64,000 nucleotides of DNA from Psococerastis gibbosa. Lineage: Eukaryota > Arthropoda > Insecta > Psocodea > Psocidae. Numbering within the stretch: position 1 is the first letter of the stretch; each line of letters opens with the position of its first letter. The notes beneath the pieces were generated by a model. The model had not been told where the DNA came from, did no database searches, and was given only the letters and a program-made list of their open reading frames with translations. The position numbers and the translations under genes are program-made. Positions 31,650 through 44,900 of the stretch are shown in pieces. The DNA lies in NCBI GenBank assembly GCA_963971405.1, contig OZ020484.1, forward strand, positions 29,844,770 through 29,908,769, given 5' to 3'.

Positions 31650-32650
31650 TAATTGGGCTGAAATTTTCAATTTTACGAATTCACTGGTCCAATGTCAAAA
31701 GAACCGGTCCGAGTTTACTCGAACATGTTTTGTAGTTGCAGTACAGTACAGTACCTCTAATGAATTGTTGTTATAGGGTAACATTGAATGTTGAAGGAAC
31801 CCTGCGCATAAGTATTAACGTATAGAGTATCTAATAAATTCATTTAACTTGGTGAAATGTGGGAGCACGACTTTCAAATGTGTATAATTTGACCCTTTGT
31901 ATTGTATTTTGTTTTGTATTTTAATAGTTAATTTTGTACTTTACCTTACGTTATTTAGGGACATTGTGAGCTACGAAATATATGCTAAACTTGTAAGATT
32001 CGGTGGTATTTTTCGGCTAAAAACCTCTAAAGTCGCGGTTTTAATGCAGGGGGGTAAAAAAATCGGGCAACATTTTAGATGATAAAAAAAAGTGCAACTA
32101 ACGCCTCAGTCAAAAATCCTTAATTGATTTTTATAGACGACACTTCGGGACTCTTCTCAAATGACATTGCCAAGATGTGAACTACCCACCTACGTATATT
32201 TTTTATTTATTGATGCCATGATGCATCTGAATTTTGATGAATAAATGCTGTTTTTACGAGTAATTCAATATTTTGTCACCTTTTTTGGTCACTTTTCCTA
32301 CTTTTGTTACCGTTCGGACCATGTCTGTCATCACTGAAAGATGATATGCCAGTAAAATCTCAAAGACCGCTAGATTATTTGTTAACACTTCCACTACGAT
32401 TGCGGCCCTAGCTGAGACGCAGAAGCTGTTCCAAACAGATTTATCGACCTTGTATTAAAGACATTTTACACGTATGGCTCGATGACAATCCAGTTGGGCA
32501 GAGAATAGAACAACTTGGGGACCGTACTTAAGACCTTCCGGTTTATGATCTACGAGATATCCCCCCCCCCCTACTAACTAGAGCCTAGTACTTATTTCAG
32601 TTAGGCATATATCTTCCACATTCACTTTGTGATACTTTTTCATAATACTA
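31650..32650. other. Intergenic, no gene recognised
   Basis: AT-rich DNA between MSL3 and the GEF gene. It holds the string ACCGGTCCGAGTTTACTCG (31693-31711), repeated at 50013-50031, and a C run near 32562. No coding signal was seen. Confidence 0.4.
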
Positions 32651-32652
32651 AA

Positions 32653-33203
32653 TAAAATAACTTTGTCATGTATTACTAAAAAATAAGAAAAGTGACCGGT
32701 TTCGGCACTAGGCCAGACTACAGGCTACAGACATACAACACTACATAAATTGAAAGTTAACAATAGTTAGGGATATACGGTGGTGGCACTGGAAAATTGG
32801 TGGCAAGCTCCACTAGTGATGACCTTTTCATGAAAGTTACATCATTAAGCAGATTTTTTAATTTCTATCACCCCTATAAATCAGGTCATCTTTGTGATTT
32901 TAATCATTTTAAAATTTTACACCTAGGTGGTAACGGAAAATTGCCGGACTCCCTAAAGGTTGTAGAAATTTAAAAAAAAAGCTATGAACTCAGGGAAAAT
33001 ATGCTTAACAATGTAACTTTCATGAAAAGATCACCGCTAGTGGAGCTTCCCGCCAATTTTCCAATGCCGCCAACATATATTCCTAACCATTGTGTTACTT
33101 GTCAATTTATGTAGTGTTGTATGTCTGTAGCATGACGATGGCCTAGTGCCGAAACCGGTCGCTTTTAACATTTTTTAGTAATACTTGACAAAGTTATTTT
33201 ATT
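32653..33203. mobile_element. Foldback element family B, copy 2
   Basis: The outer ends AAAATAACTTTGTCATG and its near-complement (ending 33203) enclose inverted ACCGGTTTCGGCACTAGGCC blocks and a further inverted block around GTAACTTTCATGAAAAG. The right arm holds a hammerhead-like core. The left arm's equivalent on the minus strand has lost CTGANGA. The ends match the miniature element at 55614-55686. Confidence 0.8.
33129..33163 (+). ncRNA. Hammerhead-like core, family B variant (C3 changed)
   Basis: AGC (33129-33131) pairs with GCT (33161-33163) as stem I. ATGACGA stands where CTGACGA is expected. Stem II is GGC/GCC around CTAGT, followed by GAA, ACC/GGT, C. Stem I differs in sequence from the copies at 8.5 and 63.8 kb yet still pairs, but the lost C3 would be expected to inactivate it. 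Confidence 0.5.
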
Positions 33204-33599
33204 CAATTTAGAGACTAATAGGCCCTACTATTGCATCAGCTAGAATGCTTGCGTGCTCCAACGATAATACAATAGAATAGATCGCGCCCAACCATAGCCG
33301 ATAGGGGGAAAGCGTCAGATGAAACGTCAAATGAAATGTCAATGGAAATCTGACCAGATTTGAAGTTTTTTTCTGCTCGTGCAAAAATTACAACAGAAAT
33401 GATGCACAGAAGTTCTATGTGCTTGGCCTTTTCGCCACAACTGCGGGAATCGTTGATTGCCTGAGTCTCGGGTGGCAATCTAATAAGCTTTCTTATGACC
33501 ATATCGGGCTTATTGTTAGCCCACAACCGCGTTGATTGACTGAGTAGCAGACGGCCATGTTGCTACCCTGTTCTGCACAAATTCGAACACACATCGGAT

Positions 33600-33852
33600 T
33601 GAAGCACCAATAGAATCGGGGCTATGAAAGTGAACTTCCAAACGTTTCGTCAACAGTGGCGCTGCTTAGACTTTGAAGGTTGTACCTATACCTATGAGGT
33701 CCGCTACGGAGCCGCCGCAGCGCCACTGAAGATGTCGACCGCAGCTGTTGACAAAACGTTTGGAAGTTCACTTTCATATCGACCACGGCCAATCAGCCCG
33801 GATTCTACTAGTTCTTCATATGACTCCTGCCGTGAAAGCCTTCGCAGTTACA
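33600..33852. mobile_element. Solo Penelope-like terminal repeat, inverted pair
   Basis: The left arm (33626-33685, minus) has lost the CTGAAGA and stem II segment. The right arm (33712-33852, plus) is longer, with CCACTGAAGA and stem II present but AAAA in place of GAAA. The right end reads CCGTGAAAGCC as in the 53.6-54.2 kb cluster. Confidence 0.7.
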
Positions 33853-33958
33853 CATCGGATTACCTTATCATCATATTATTATCATCATTTTCTATACATT
33901 TCGTCTGATATTAATTCCTGAACCAATTTTATGCCTGGTTTAGTTATTAATATACAGT

Positions 33959-34162
33959 ATGTATCGAATACCAGCTTTTATGAACTATTATAGCTCCTTT
34001 GAAGGTCGCGATTCATATGCAACTGCGGCCGGTTTCTTCAGTGTTGTGCTGTTCTCAGTCACGGTTGCTTTGAAACCATTCTTCAAACTGATCTACAACA
34101 TAATGGCCCAGGTATACTTGTTTTTATTATTGGTTCTGGGTGTATGTGAAAGAATAAAGTAG
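33959..34162 (+). CDS. Unrecognised open frame, possible orphan exon
   Basis: 67 codons from ATG, with composition more protein-like than its surroundings (GRDSYATAAGFFSVVLFSVT, then a hydrophobic C-terminus). CAG then GTATAC at about 34107-34114 looks like a donor after IYNIMAQ. I do not recognise a family. It could be an exon of an unplaced plus-strand gene, a repeat-derived frame, or chance. Confidence 0.2.
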   Translation: MYRIPAFMNYYSSFEGRDSYATAAGFFSVVLFSVTVALKPFFKLIYNIMAQVYLFLLLVLGVCERIK

Positions 34163-35860
34163 GATTAACTTTAGAATGCAATCTATTGAATAGCTGGACG
34201 AAAAAGAGTTGTCAACAATAACAATCTGGGTTTTGAGCAACGGTGTAAAAAACATTATCCAAAGCCAAACGACAACAGGTTTTCGATTTACCTTTAACAA
34301 TATTTAAAGTGCCATTAATAACACGATCGATGTGTTCGTCATATCAAATACATTGCGTGATGTCACAACTGGATTAAATATCAATTTGGTTTTATGGATT
34401 TTACGTAAAAATTGATCGTTTATAGTGACTACTGGTATCACCATATTACTACAGGACGCTAGTCGAAAGATTAAGCATAACTTTTCTCAATCAAATCCAA
34501 GAAATGTTTGACCATTTACTAATGAAATTGATTTTTATTTTAAATTCTTTTTTTAAATGCTTTTTAATAGCAATTTTGTGTTGTTTTGTTGAGTTGACTA
34601 CAATTTATTCACACCAGTCCACAATCATTTTAGTCCCAATTCAATAATAGCTTCTATAAAAAAGCTTCTTGACAAAATTTATTGAAATGGAATTGAAATA
34701 TCTACGGTAATCCAAAATTAGGGAAACTTTTGAATTTAACGCTAACTACATTCTAATTTAATATCGTGTAATTTTGCACCAATTGAAACATTTGATTTTT
34801 TTTCATTGTTCTGACATTTTGAGGTTGTCATGGGTTATTAATCTATTTTTGGATATCTCATTCGTGCTGCAAAATTCTTCAATAGCAATAATCTAGTAGA
34901 CTACCAGAAGTTTCAGGTACCTACATAAGACTTACACGGACCGTGGTTGTCACAGATAGTAGTTATTTTAACGATAAATGAAAAACTTTAATATCTATGA
35001 GGTGTCATTACCTTACAGTTTATCATTCTAAAGCTCAAAATAAGCGACATCTAAGCTAACTGACTGCTTCCAAATTGCACACGCGACAACCATGGCTGTT
35101 ATATGGTGTTGCAACTAAAAAACTGTCATTTAGACCATTTGACGCGGTTTATCTAAACGGGCCCTAAACCCAGTAGTCGAAATGTCCATAACTAGCCCAG
35201 CTAGATATTGTAAAAATACAACATAAAAAAGTTTCAAAACTGCACAATTCACAGGTTTGGCGCCATAACTTTGCACTAAAACTCGCACAAACTCACTGTC
35301 AACATTTGGGGCCGACCATATTCTGGAAATCTTGCAGACAATCGTGTTCGATGGATTGTTCATTATTTGGCATAGTCTCAAATTGTTAGGACACGAATTT
35401 ATCTGACGGATTCAGGTGTTCGGAAGATCGGAGCCGCCTTTAGGCCCAGTCCTATCATAGCTTCTTGAAAACTCTCTGCAAGGAATACTGGATGGCACAG
35501 CCATTTACTAATGAATAGTGGTGCCATGCAGAATTCCTTGCCGACAGTTTTCAAGCAATGCAACCATGGGAACGGCCATTAATTGGCACGTCTCGTTCCT
35601 CGGATTCTTGTCTGAAAAATACCGAGTTCAAACTTACTCAAATTTCCAGCGGTAAAATATTTATCTTATACCATGTAAAGTTTATTCCCTCTTGGATTGA
35701 TTCGTTTTTTCCATTAGTTACTTCTCATACTGCAATACTATATGTTCGTAAATTATCTCTTGAAGGCAACTTCCTAGTGGTTTAATGGAAAATTACTTCT
35801 TTGACAATTTTGCTATCAAACAGTACAGCTTTCATTAATAATTTGTTTACAATTTCCCAT
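34163..35860. other. Intergenic, 3' side of the GEF gene
   Basis: AT-rich sequence with no gene recognised. Short open frames are not supported by splice sites or motifs. Inexact inverted pieces around 35475-35545 (TTGAAAACT...AGTTTTCAA, GCAAGGAAT...ATTCCTTGC) form another small foldback. Confidence 0.35.
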
Positions 35861-35866
35861 TTTATT
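35861..35866 (-). promoter_or_regulatory. Poly(A) signal of the GEF gene
   Basis: AATAAA on the minus strand, about 40 bases after the stop codon at 35907-35909. Confidence 0.55.
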
Positions 35867-35906
35867 ATCCTCCTTTGCCCCTCTTACGGGTTACGTTCCT
35901 CATTGA

Positions 35907-38900
35907 TCAAATGGCTACTTGGGGGGATCTGGACGGTTGGACGGAGGGCGGGTTACTCCGGCGTCTGCTGAGCTGTTTCCAGAATCTCCTCTCCATCTGC
36001 TTGCCGTCCTCACGGGCGGGCTGGCAGGTCTCGGGCAAAGTGGTGGGAATGTCGTCGAGGGTGTCCCTGTTGAAGAGGTACTTGAAAAGAGGTTTACCCC
36101 CGTACGCTGCGCTATTTCGGTTGGGGCTCTCTTGATCCTTTTTGTTGCTCAGAAACCCGAGTCTGAAACAAATTTTGCGTTTGTTGTTGACATGCGGGGA
36201 AAAATTCAATTGAACAATTGCTGCATCAATTAACCTGACAGGGCAGATAGGCTTTTGTGCTAATACTGCTTGGATACTGGAAATATTGAGGGTATAGGGG
36301 TCATCTCCTCTTTTTCATAATCTAGCTGTGCCAGTGCAGCAAATTTCTGTTTTGACTTGTGTATAAATTAAAAAAAATTGAACTTTTTTGATTGAAAAGG
36401 GTCATTTTTATTTATTTATTTAGATAGTATTTATTTATTCCACCAAAAGGTAGTAAGCTTTTGTGCTTAATCTAAGTTAGTAATTACAGCAGTTCAAAGC
36501 TGAACTTACCGTATGAATAAGTCGGACTCGATGTTCTTCTACGAAAAGCATCACTCCTACGCATTGGCCTGAGGGGTCCTTCTGGATTCTTCAAGTCTGA
36601 CAACTTTCCCATTACCCTTTTTCTTATTCTTGCTGGAATATTCGACGCGAACGTATCATTGCCCCTCTTGATCACCTCTATGTGCGACAAATTCGTCAGT
36701 TGTCGCTCCACTTTACCTTTCCGAATCACCCGATTCGCCAGTTTCTGCAACTGCGCTTTTGCTATTGGATAAGTTGATCCATTTTTTAATGTTGGGATCG
36801 ATGGTATGAGACTTCTGGGGGATGGCAGAGCTTCTAGATGAATTTTCAGCGTCGAAAAGCCTGTTTTGTGTACATTTTTCGGGTTTGGTATTCGTTGGAG
36901 CCGGTCTTGAATAAGAGCGCCACTAGAACATGCACAGGTAACATGCCAACATGCAGGGATCACATAACGAGTCTTCCATTAATTAACCGTGCAAAATCTA
37001 TAAAACTATGGCATCATGAAATGGAGAAATCCACGTCTCATTTAGTGTGATCTGGTTGATGGGGTTTGCTGACTTAATGAAAGACTCGGAACAGGCTAAA
37101 ACTATTGCTATTTTGTAAAATTGGTCAAACGATTGAATGACCGTATACCTGTTTGAGCAGAGATTTTATGATAATTTACTGTACTTTACAAACAACACTT
37201 AGCGCGCTTTGCCAATAAATATCCTGGGTTATTGGTTCAAAAGGGGATTTCTATAGTAAACATTTCCACATTATTTGCGGTTGTGGCATGCATATGAATT
37301 ACAGCGGGACATAACAAATTGTTGGACTACAAATTATGGATTGAAGGTGGCCTTTTCAGATGATTTTTCAGCTTAACTTTCTTCTGGCTTTTGGCAGTTA
37401 CCTAAAAGGGCTATCAAATTCTACACACATTCTAACGTGCCAACAGTCATCTATGAAAACAATTTTCACTCTGAATACTTACAATTTACTACTTTTCCGT
37501 CCTTCTTCGCGATTCTTTCGCAGTCCCAAACGATGGAGAAAAGAGGGAGACGCTGGTGCTTTGCCTTTTCCAGGGGTGTCATCTTCTAATCCATCCTCAT
37601 CGTCCGATTCTATACCCAGAGCTCGATCAATGGTACCTTTAACATCAACATTTTATTATCCTTTTACTTCAGGCGTTTACTCAGACCGTGAAAGCCTGTG
37701 GATGTTACATTGTTATTGGTGCTGTTCCCGTATTGTTTTCAGCAAAATTATGAACATGTTCGCGACTGCAATCTGTCAATCTAGCCTGCTTCCGATATAA
37801 GGGGCAATGGACAAGCAAAATATTGCTTCCTAATGGCAAATTGAAACAGGGGGTAAACAACCCTGCAAACAATGAGGAAGTATTAAAGAATAAACAATAG
37901 TCATTTGCAGTTACTTTATCTCGTTGGATTGATGCACTCGTACTTAAGGCTAATTTCGACTACTAGTTTAAGAGTATGAACAAAACTACAATACAGGTTA
38001 ACATAAGGGTAAAGCAACTTAAAAATTAAAAAATATTGTTATTATTATTGACTTAAAGCCTTGCCTTGCCTATCGCTCAATGTGCATTTCTCGTGTTGTG
38101 TCTAAAATACGTACATTGCATAGTACCTTACTTGTCATGCTATGCCTATTGCCTACGGTATTTGCGTATTAACTTAAATTGAGGCATGCTTTTATTGCAA
38201 TATTTGGCTCATTAACGATTTACTCTAATGTCCTGAAACGATCAGTCTTGATCAATTCCTACTGATCTTCGATAATGCCGCTATTTGAATTTTCTGTTCT
38301 AAAAGGCTAGTGTCAAAATCATGCCGCAGAACTATAAAAAGCAGCAAATTTGTACAATGCTTCAGATTAATGCTTGATTAGTTTCTTTAAACGTAACCTA
38401 AGCAAAGATTGCTGACCTTTTGCAGTCATAAATATGGGATCCCCCTCCAATTTCCTGAAGCATAAAAAATCTATCGATAGTTGGTGGAATATACAATAAA
38501 GTAAGGAATTACTGCAGCTAGAGTGACAACTAAATTCTTTTTACTCAGATTGTAGGTCACCAGTTAAAAGATGCTAACAAAGGCTTGAAATTTGTGCTTC
38601 TTATTTGTAGGGTCGAAACATATCACAAATACATCTTAATTGGATAAATCGTTCAATTTATGTAGACGCCAAGGAACTAATTTTGGACGACTTACCTATG
38701 CGAGGCCTCGGAGGAGCCTCTCTCCGATTGCCCAAAGGTCTCAATGTGCTGTTTTGGCCAAATTCGGGACAATTGTCATGATGTTGCTGCGTTTGGTATC
38801 CTGAAGAAACTCTGCCCTGCGACAACATCGTTCAGTTACGCACTTACGAGTAAAAGCGCTAGAACATAATGTACTGAGAACTCTTATTGCAAAGAAACAA

Positions 38901-41900
38901 TATTTTTACAATGAAAAGTGGTGAGTTGATGGTTCGAATATTCAAAATCTGTGTAACTAGCAGAACTTGCCTTAGTGATTGGAGTTTTTTATGCAATGGA
39001 AGGATAAGAAGTATAATTGTGTTTGTGACCGCGTGACTAAAACTATTCTAATCCAAGGTTTTACATTGTCACCTGCTCGACAGCTATCTCCTGTAATGGT
39101 TTCGGACTGCAAGGAGCCGACGAACTTTCTGTGTCATCTTCTTCTAACAGAGGTTCTAAGCGACGCCGAGGTGGGATTCCTGGAGTTCTCGCTGCCAACA
39201 TAGGCAGTGAAATCAATAAATCCTCCATAAGTTGCTCGGTGTCGTCATCGCCACCACCGCTTGATCCATGAGGAGAATCCATGAACTGAGGAGGAAATAA
39301 AAGGTTTGCTTGTTTGTTAAGATTATCAAACTATTGATCGACTTCTAGGCTTCTGATTAGCTACATACTTACAGAAAGGGCCGCACTTTCCCCTATCAGC
39401 TCTTCCTCTACTTCGCCACCACTAGTCGGTGTACCCCATACTTCTTCGCCTGATGTCGCCCCAGACGTTTCTCCTTCATCTTCACCTCTTCCAGACGACG
39501 ACGTATTAGTTCCTTGTTCCGGTGGGGAGTCTGGATGTGCATCACCACTGGGTTTCAAATACCTAAATAATTATAATGTCATTAACTTTGGCCCAAACCA
39601 TGGATTCTGATGCCAATTGAAGGGCTTGCTACTTACCTTTCCAAAAACGACGTCTTCCTAACTGCAGTCGTGTCGCTTGTACTAAGTCTCTCAAAGAGAG
39701 CCATTTTTTCAGCAACAAAGGAACCTGCTCTTGCAGTCCACCCTCTTACAGGTTGAGCCATTTCTGCTGGGGCAACCCAGCTACGGATGGGTTGAATAAT
39801 TTCTGGGTATGTTTTACTGCATCTCATCGCGCTAGAATAATCTTGAGAGCGCCTTGTCTCTTGAGGGTTAGATGATGATGGCGATGTTGTTTGGATTTTG
39901 TCTTGGATTTCAATTCTTCTAAGTGGACTCTCATCTGCTTCTTCATCCTCTTCGTCTTCTTCATCTTCAGATGCATCTGTTGAATAGTATTAAGAGTGAT
40001 TACGTCATGATCAGACAGTCACAAATTCCGATCTACATTAACTATTGTGATTTTCTGCGAAATTGTTACCTGGGCTGAGTTGTTCAGTCGATTCAACTTG
40101 ATCTAAGCTGGCCATTGTCCCAAACCTTCGAAGAGATGAGGATAATGTTCGATAGGGTTGTTCTAGTTCACTGCTTTGCAAGGAGCCCTCGGGGGTGTCT
40201 TCATCTTCATCTCCTTCGATAATCTCAGAAATTCGGCTGTGAGGTCTCTGTAAATAACAATGCATCTTATTGTAGAATCTGTTGACGCATTGACATAAAA
40301 AAATACTTTTTCATTGAGCAGTCGTCGACGGTCAAGTTACTGCGATTGTCTGATGTCCACTGAATGCCCTTATTGCTAAATGTCCTGTAATTCTTAGAGT
40401 CTTTACTAATAGCCAATCTGGTTGAATTGTCCATGATAACTTACGTGAATCGTTGGAATAGGTGAATGAGGAATTGATGAGTGACCAAGTGAAGAGCCGC
40501 ATCTTGAAGGGCTTCCTTCTACTCTACGATGGGCATCTCTATCTGGAGTCGCGGGCAGGACGGATATGGAGGGCAGCGATGACGGAGTGAAGGGATCGCC
40601 CCCCATCCCGCACATCATCAGTGAGCCCCAATTATCGTCAAAATCATCATCATCGTACGCTTCAGCTTTCAGACAAGTGTCGCGACACTGCCGGCAAACT
40701 GAGACCTGCTTGTCGGCGTGGTTCGATTTGACCGTTGTCAGGCTCTCGGACGTGCTGAATGACTGCTGACTTACTTCGGTATTTCTAGAGACGCTGCGCT
40801 CCGAGGCTAGGTCGATTTCTTCGCATCTGAAATTTGTGGGGAATTTATTTATGTAAGTTAATGATAATCTCTATATATAAAAATGAATCCCTATTTCCCT
40901 GTGTCACGGCATCACGCGAGAACGGCTGGACCGATTTCACTATTTTTTTTTTTCTGTTGTGTTTGTTATTGTCAGGAGAAGGTTCTTATGAAAGAAAAAA
41001 ATTAAAAATGACCCTTTTCCCGAAATCAGAGCTTAATTTTCCCATTTTCGACCCTTATACATTGGTTTTTCTATACTGCGGAAAACCCGATAAAAAAAAT
41101 ACAGACCCACTACGGCCAAAATGGCTTCGTAGCGGTATTCGGTGAACCTTTGGCCAACTTGGCCAACATTGCGCGGAAAATTATAAAATTCTGGAAATTG
41201 AAGTTGTCATGCGAGCCACGAAGGGGCGAGCTGCGTAATGCCCAATGCGAGGCCCCGAAGGGGCAAGCTGTCGCTCGCCGCAGGCGCAAGGGGGGCGGGG
41301 CCGCGAACCGGTCCCAAGCCCCGCTTGTTAATCTATAGAAAAACCTCTGTGATTCTTGCATAACTCATGGAAATAGTACCAATACGAGTATGTATTACTT
41401 AATTCCTAAGTCACTCAACTCAAATGAGAACGGACATATATTAAAGCTATACCTGCTTTCATTCCTGTTGCCCGTGAACCCTGAAACTTGTAGCTGATTC
41501 GTCCTTCTCTTGAGTTCTTCCTGCGACCATATCTCAGGTTCTGGCTCTGGGATGACTTTTTCGTCCGCTTCTGGTACCTCCTTGCAGTTCCCCAGTTGTC
41601 CCTTCATCCACTCCGCCAGATGCATAGCACCGCCTTTGCTGGTTTTCGTCTTCCCCAGCTGCCGGCATTTATGGTCAATAAGCTCGTTCAGTTGCTTCGT
41701 TGACCCTTTAGTAATATCAATCTCTTTATGTTCGTAGTTCCTTTGAGGCAAACAAATTTTTGAATCCGGAACAGCCTGAAAACATTTGTTGGCAATTGTT
41801 AGTCTTACATCATTCTTCTTTAAAAGTGCTTGAACGCTTGCATGGTTATTGCTGGTTATTATGCTATCATTTTTGTTAACAAATACCTTGATCACAAGTT

Positions 41901-44900
41901 CCTTATCAATGGAAAGATACACCAAATATGCTCACACAAGGTAATGGATGCTCCCATAAAGCGGGAGGAATTCCTTACATAACCTAGCCATCTCTTATAT
42001 TTGATAAAATTATTCACATACGTAAGAAAATTTAATTTTTGCACTGATTTTAATCCTTATTCAATGGCCCTGATTGTTGATATATATTGTGCTACACTCT
42101 ATTGCAATATTTACTCGATACAGGAATTGTTTTGAATGTTTATATTGAAGTATACGATTTGAATCTGAATTTAGGTAGTATTACACTTTCCAATTTTTAT
42201 TTGACCAATATTTATTGGATCGAATATTGTTGGAACAATATTTGAGTGTAGAATAGGGGGGGGGGGGACAACACATTTAGTAAGTATAGCATAAATGACA
42301 ATCAACCAGCCAAGCGAGCAATGTGTTACAAATATTTGAATTTGAATTCTAACTATCCTATATCTACGGAACTCCAATAATTCATTTCCCAGAAAATATT
42401 AGCTGCAACCATGAACAAATTGACTACTTCTATCTGATTATGACGTATTATTGGTTATTAATGTGCGAGTAGTTATTTTCCCGGTAGTACAAATTAGGTA
42501 CTCCAAATGGTTTCTATTGTCATTATTCCGAAATACAATAATAACTGCATATGTAAGTTTTTTTATTTTTTATTTTAAATAATCATAACGCAACGCCCTT
42601 TGGAGCTTACTCGTTGTATGTTTATGTGTTGCAATGCTGTGGTTATGAATGGGGTTGGTGTGGTGTGCACTAGTGTCGTTCGGTAAACTGCTATAAGCGT
42701 GCTAGACAACGAGTTGCCCAGGTACCGTCTACAACAGTTTGCTTTTGTCTATTGTACGATTTTTTGGTTTAATGGGTATAAGTATGTATAGAATATGTAT
42801 AGAATTACAAAACTTTAAACTAGTAGCCTACAATAGGCACCTATGTATTTTAATTAACTACTGAACCTTAACGCTTGTCTACATATAATACGGGGGTCCT
42901 ATTCTTTTTTTTCGCAACTTATGATTGGGAATTATGCTAATTATTGCAAAAATTTCACATGCTTGATGCTCCCCTTCGCTAGGCGGCTAAACCAAAAGAC
43001 CATAGTAAACTTCACTAGACTATCACTACTATTAAAATATGAATTCAATGAAAATCTAAGCTAGGCTCTTAAATCTATTGACCATAACTAGGTGCCCAAT
43101 TTACCACTTTTAGCGCGGAATGTTGTAAATATTGTAACAAACATCACAACTAGCGTCATCTTAAGGGAGGGCTATTTGTTGTCATACACAGTAGTAGACG
43201 CAGGTCAATTAAAAAAATTACATTAGAGATACTCAGAACATTTTAAATAGAAAATTTAGTTGTACTATTAAATTAGAAATGAAATGTAAATAAATAAGCT
43301 TGAAATACAATCCAAATTTTGTTTATTTACTTGCATTTTACTTCGAATTTAATGTTTCGATTGAATATGTGAGTAATCTGTGTTATTAACTTTAATTTAA
43401 GGTAGATTTCCTTTTTAATTCTACCTAAGTATGCCTTTGACCGAAATCAAACGTCATAGCACTCCCTTACTAATAAAATTGATTAACTTTTGAAAGAACC
43501 ATGGCATAAAAAAAATATTCCATACCTTATTACTTTAATAATCTCCCCCTTGCATTCAAAAATTATTAATAATTCTACTTCTTTATAATCCGGAGAAGAA
43601 ATCGCTCGCAGGAAGAATGTTTTTTTTTTTTAATCCCTGTAGCCCTACAGTGATAAATATATCCCTACCCATTCCTGGCTGTAGTAGGAAAATGTTTAGA
43701 GAAAAACATTCTGTCATAAATCAACAATTAAATATTATATGAAAGCCAAAATATTTCTACGTTGTTCAACTGTTGCAATTTTACAAATTGTGAGTCTAAA
43801 GAGCTCTTCCGTGCATGGTCAAATGTTTTTCTCTAAATGTAAATAAACTACCGAAATATAGTTGAAATAAAATAATATTTTAATCATGACATAATGATCG
43901 CATTAATTAGCTAGTTTTAAAATGAAGTAACGATAACAACAGGTAATAGACAATGGTTGATTGACTTTACTACTGAAAGAACTCTCGTTGCTCATCAATT
44001 TTAATTTCAAATATTCGTACAATAAAGTAGAGAAAATTATTGGATCACCTCGTGAGAAAATTCCGTAAAAATAAAAAAAAATTATGTGATAATTCATGTT
44101 GAATAGAAATGGAAACTAATCTTATACGTGACCAAATACTTTGTTCAGTATACAATACAAATACAAAATCATTGCTATTTTCTATATTACTTGTAATTAA
44201 CAGCCTCTCTACTAGTATTCGTGTTCTTTTTACCAAACAATCTGGTTCTAGTGACTCCACGTTTTGTAGGAGCTTTGAACTATAATTTTTTTGTTTCCAA
44301 TTTCGAACTAATTATTACAAGATAATTTTATTATTAAAGGATGTTAATGCCAGTTACGGCATAGGGAAGAAGTTCACATATTTGCATTTCAATATCATAT
44401 GGAAACCCTAATTAGCAAACTGCTTAACTCCAAACAAATCGAAAATTAGTTGTTGGTATACTCGGGAAAAATTCCGACTGCCAAAACTTTTAAATCCCGG
44501 GAAAAAAAAAGTCTCTGTCGTTGAAATAGACAAGAACCTAACTCCAAGGTGCTGGAATTTGGCGCGGAAATAGCATTAACTCCAGCAGTAAACATACAGT
44601 AGCTACAACAAAGCTGCTACCAATGGAATCAGTCGGATGGTGAAATGACAGGAAATGACTTTGCCACTATCGTAGTACAATTTCTAAATAAACATTAATT
44701 TTTTAAAGCGATTTTTTGACTCACCTGAAAATTCACCATTTTGGAGGTAAGCGGTTTCCTAATTCGGGTAAATAATTTATTTTAAAAAAATAACTCTTAT
44801 TTTGGACTGAAATACCTTGCTGAATATAACCTAGCAGACTAGCAGAGATAGGGGGCTATAACTAAGATGGCAGCAAGGCCTGGAAGCATGGCCAGAAAAT

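Noticed and set aside
33236..33526. 96-codon minus-strand frame
   Set aside because: Composition is not repeated elsewhere in the window, no domain recognised, no splice support.
41205..41337. CpG island promoter or bacterial contamination
   Set aside because: It is contiguous with a Helitron-like element inside an intron, and only about 130 bases long.
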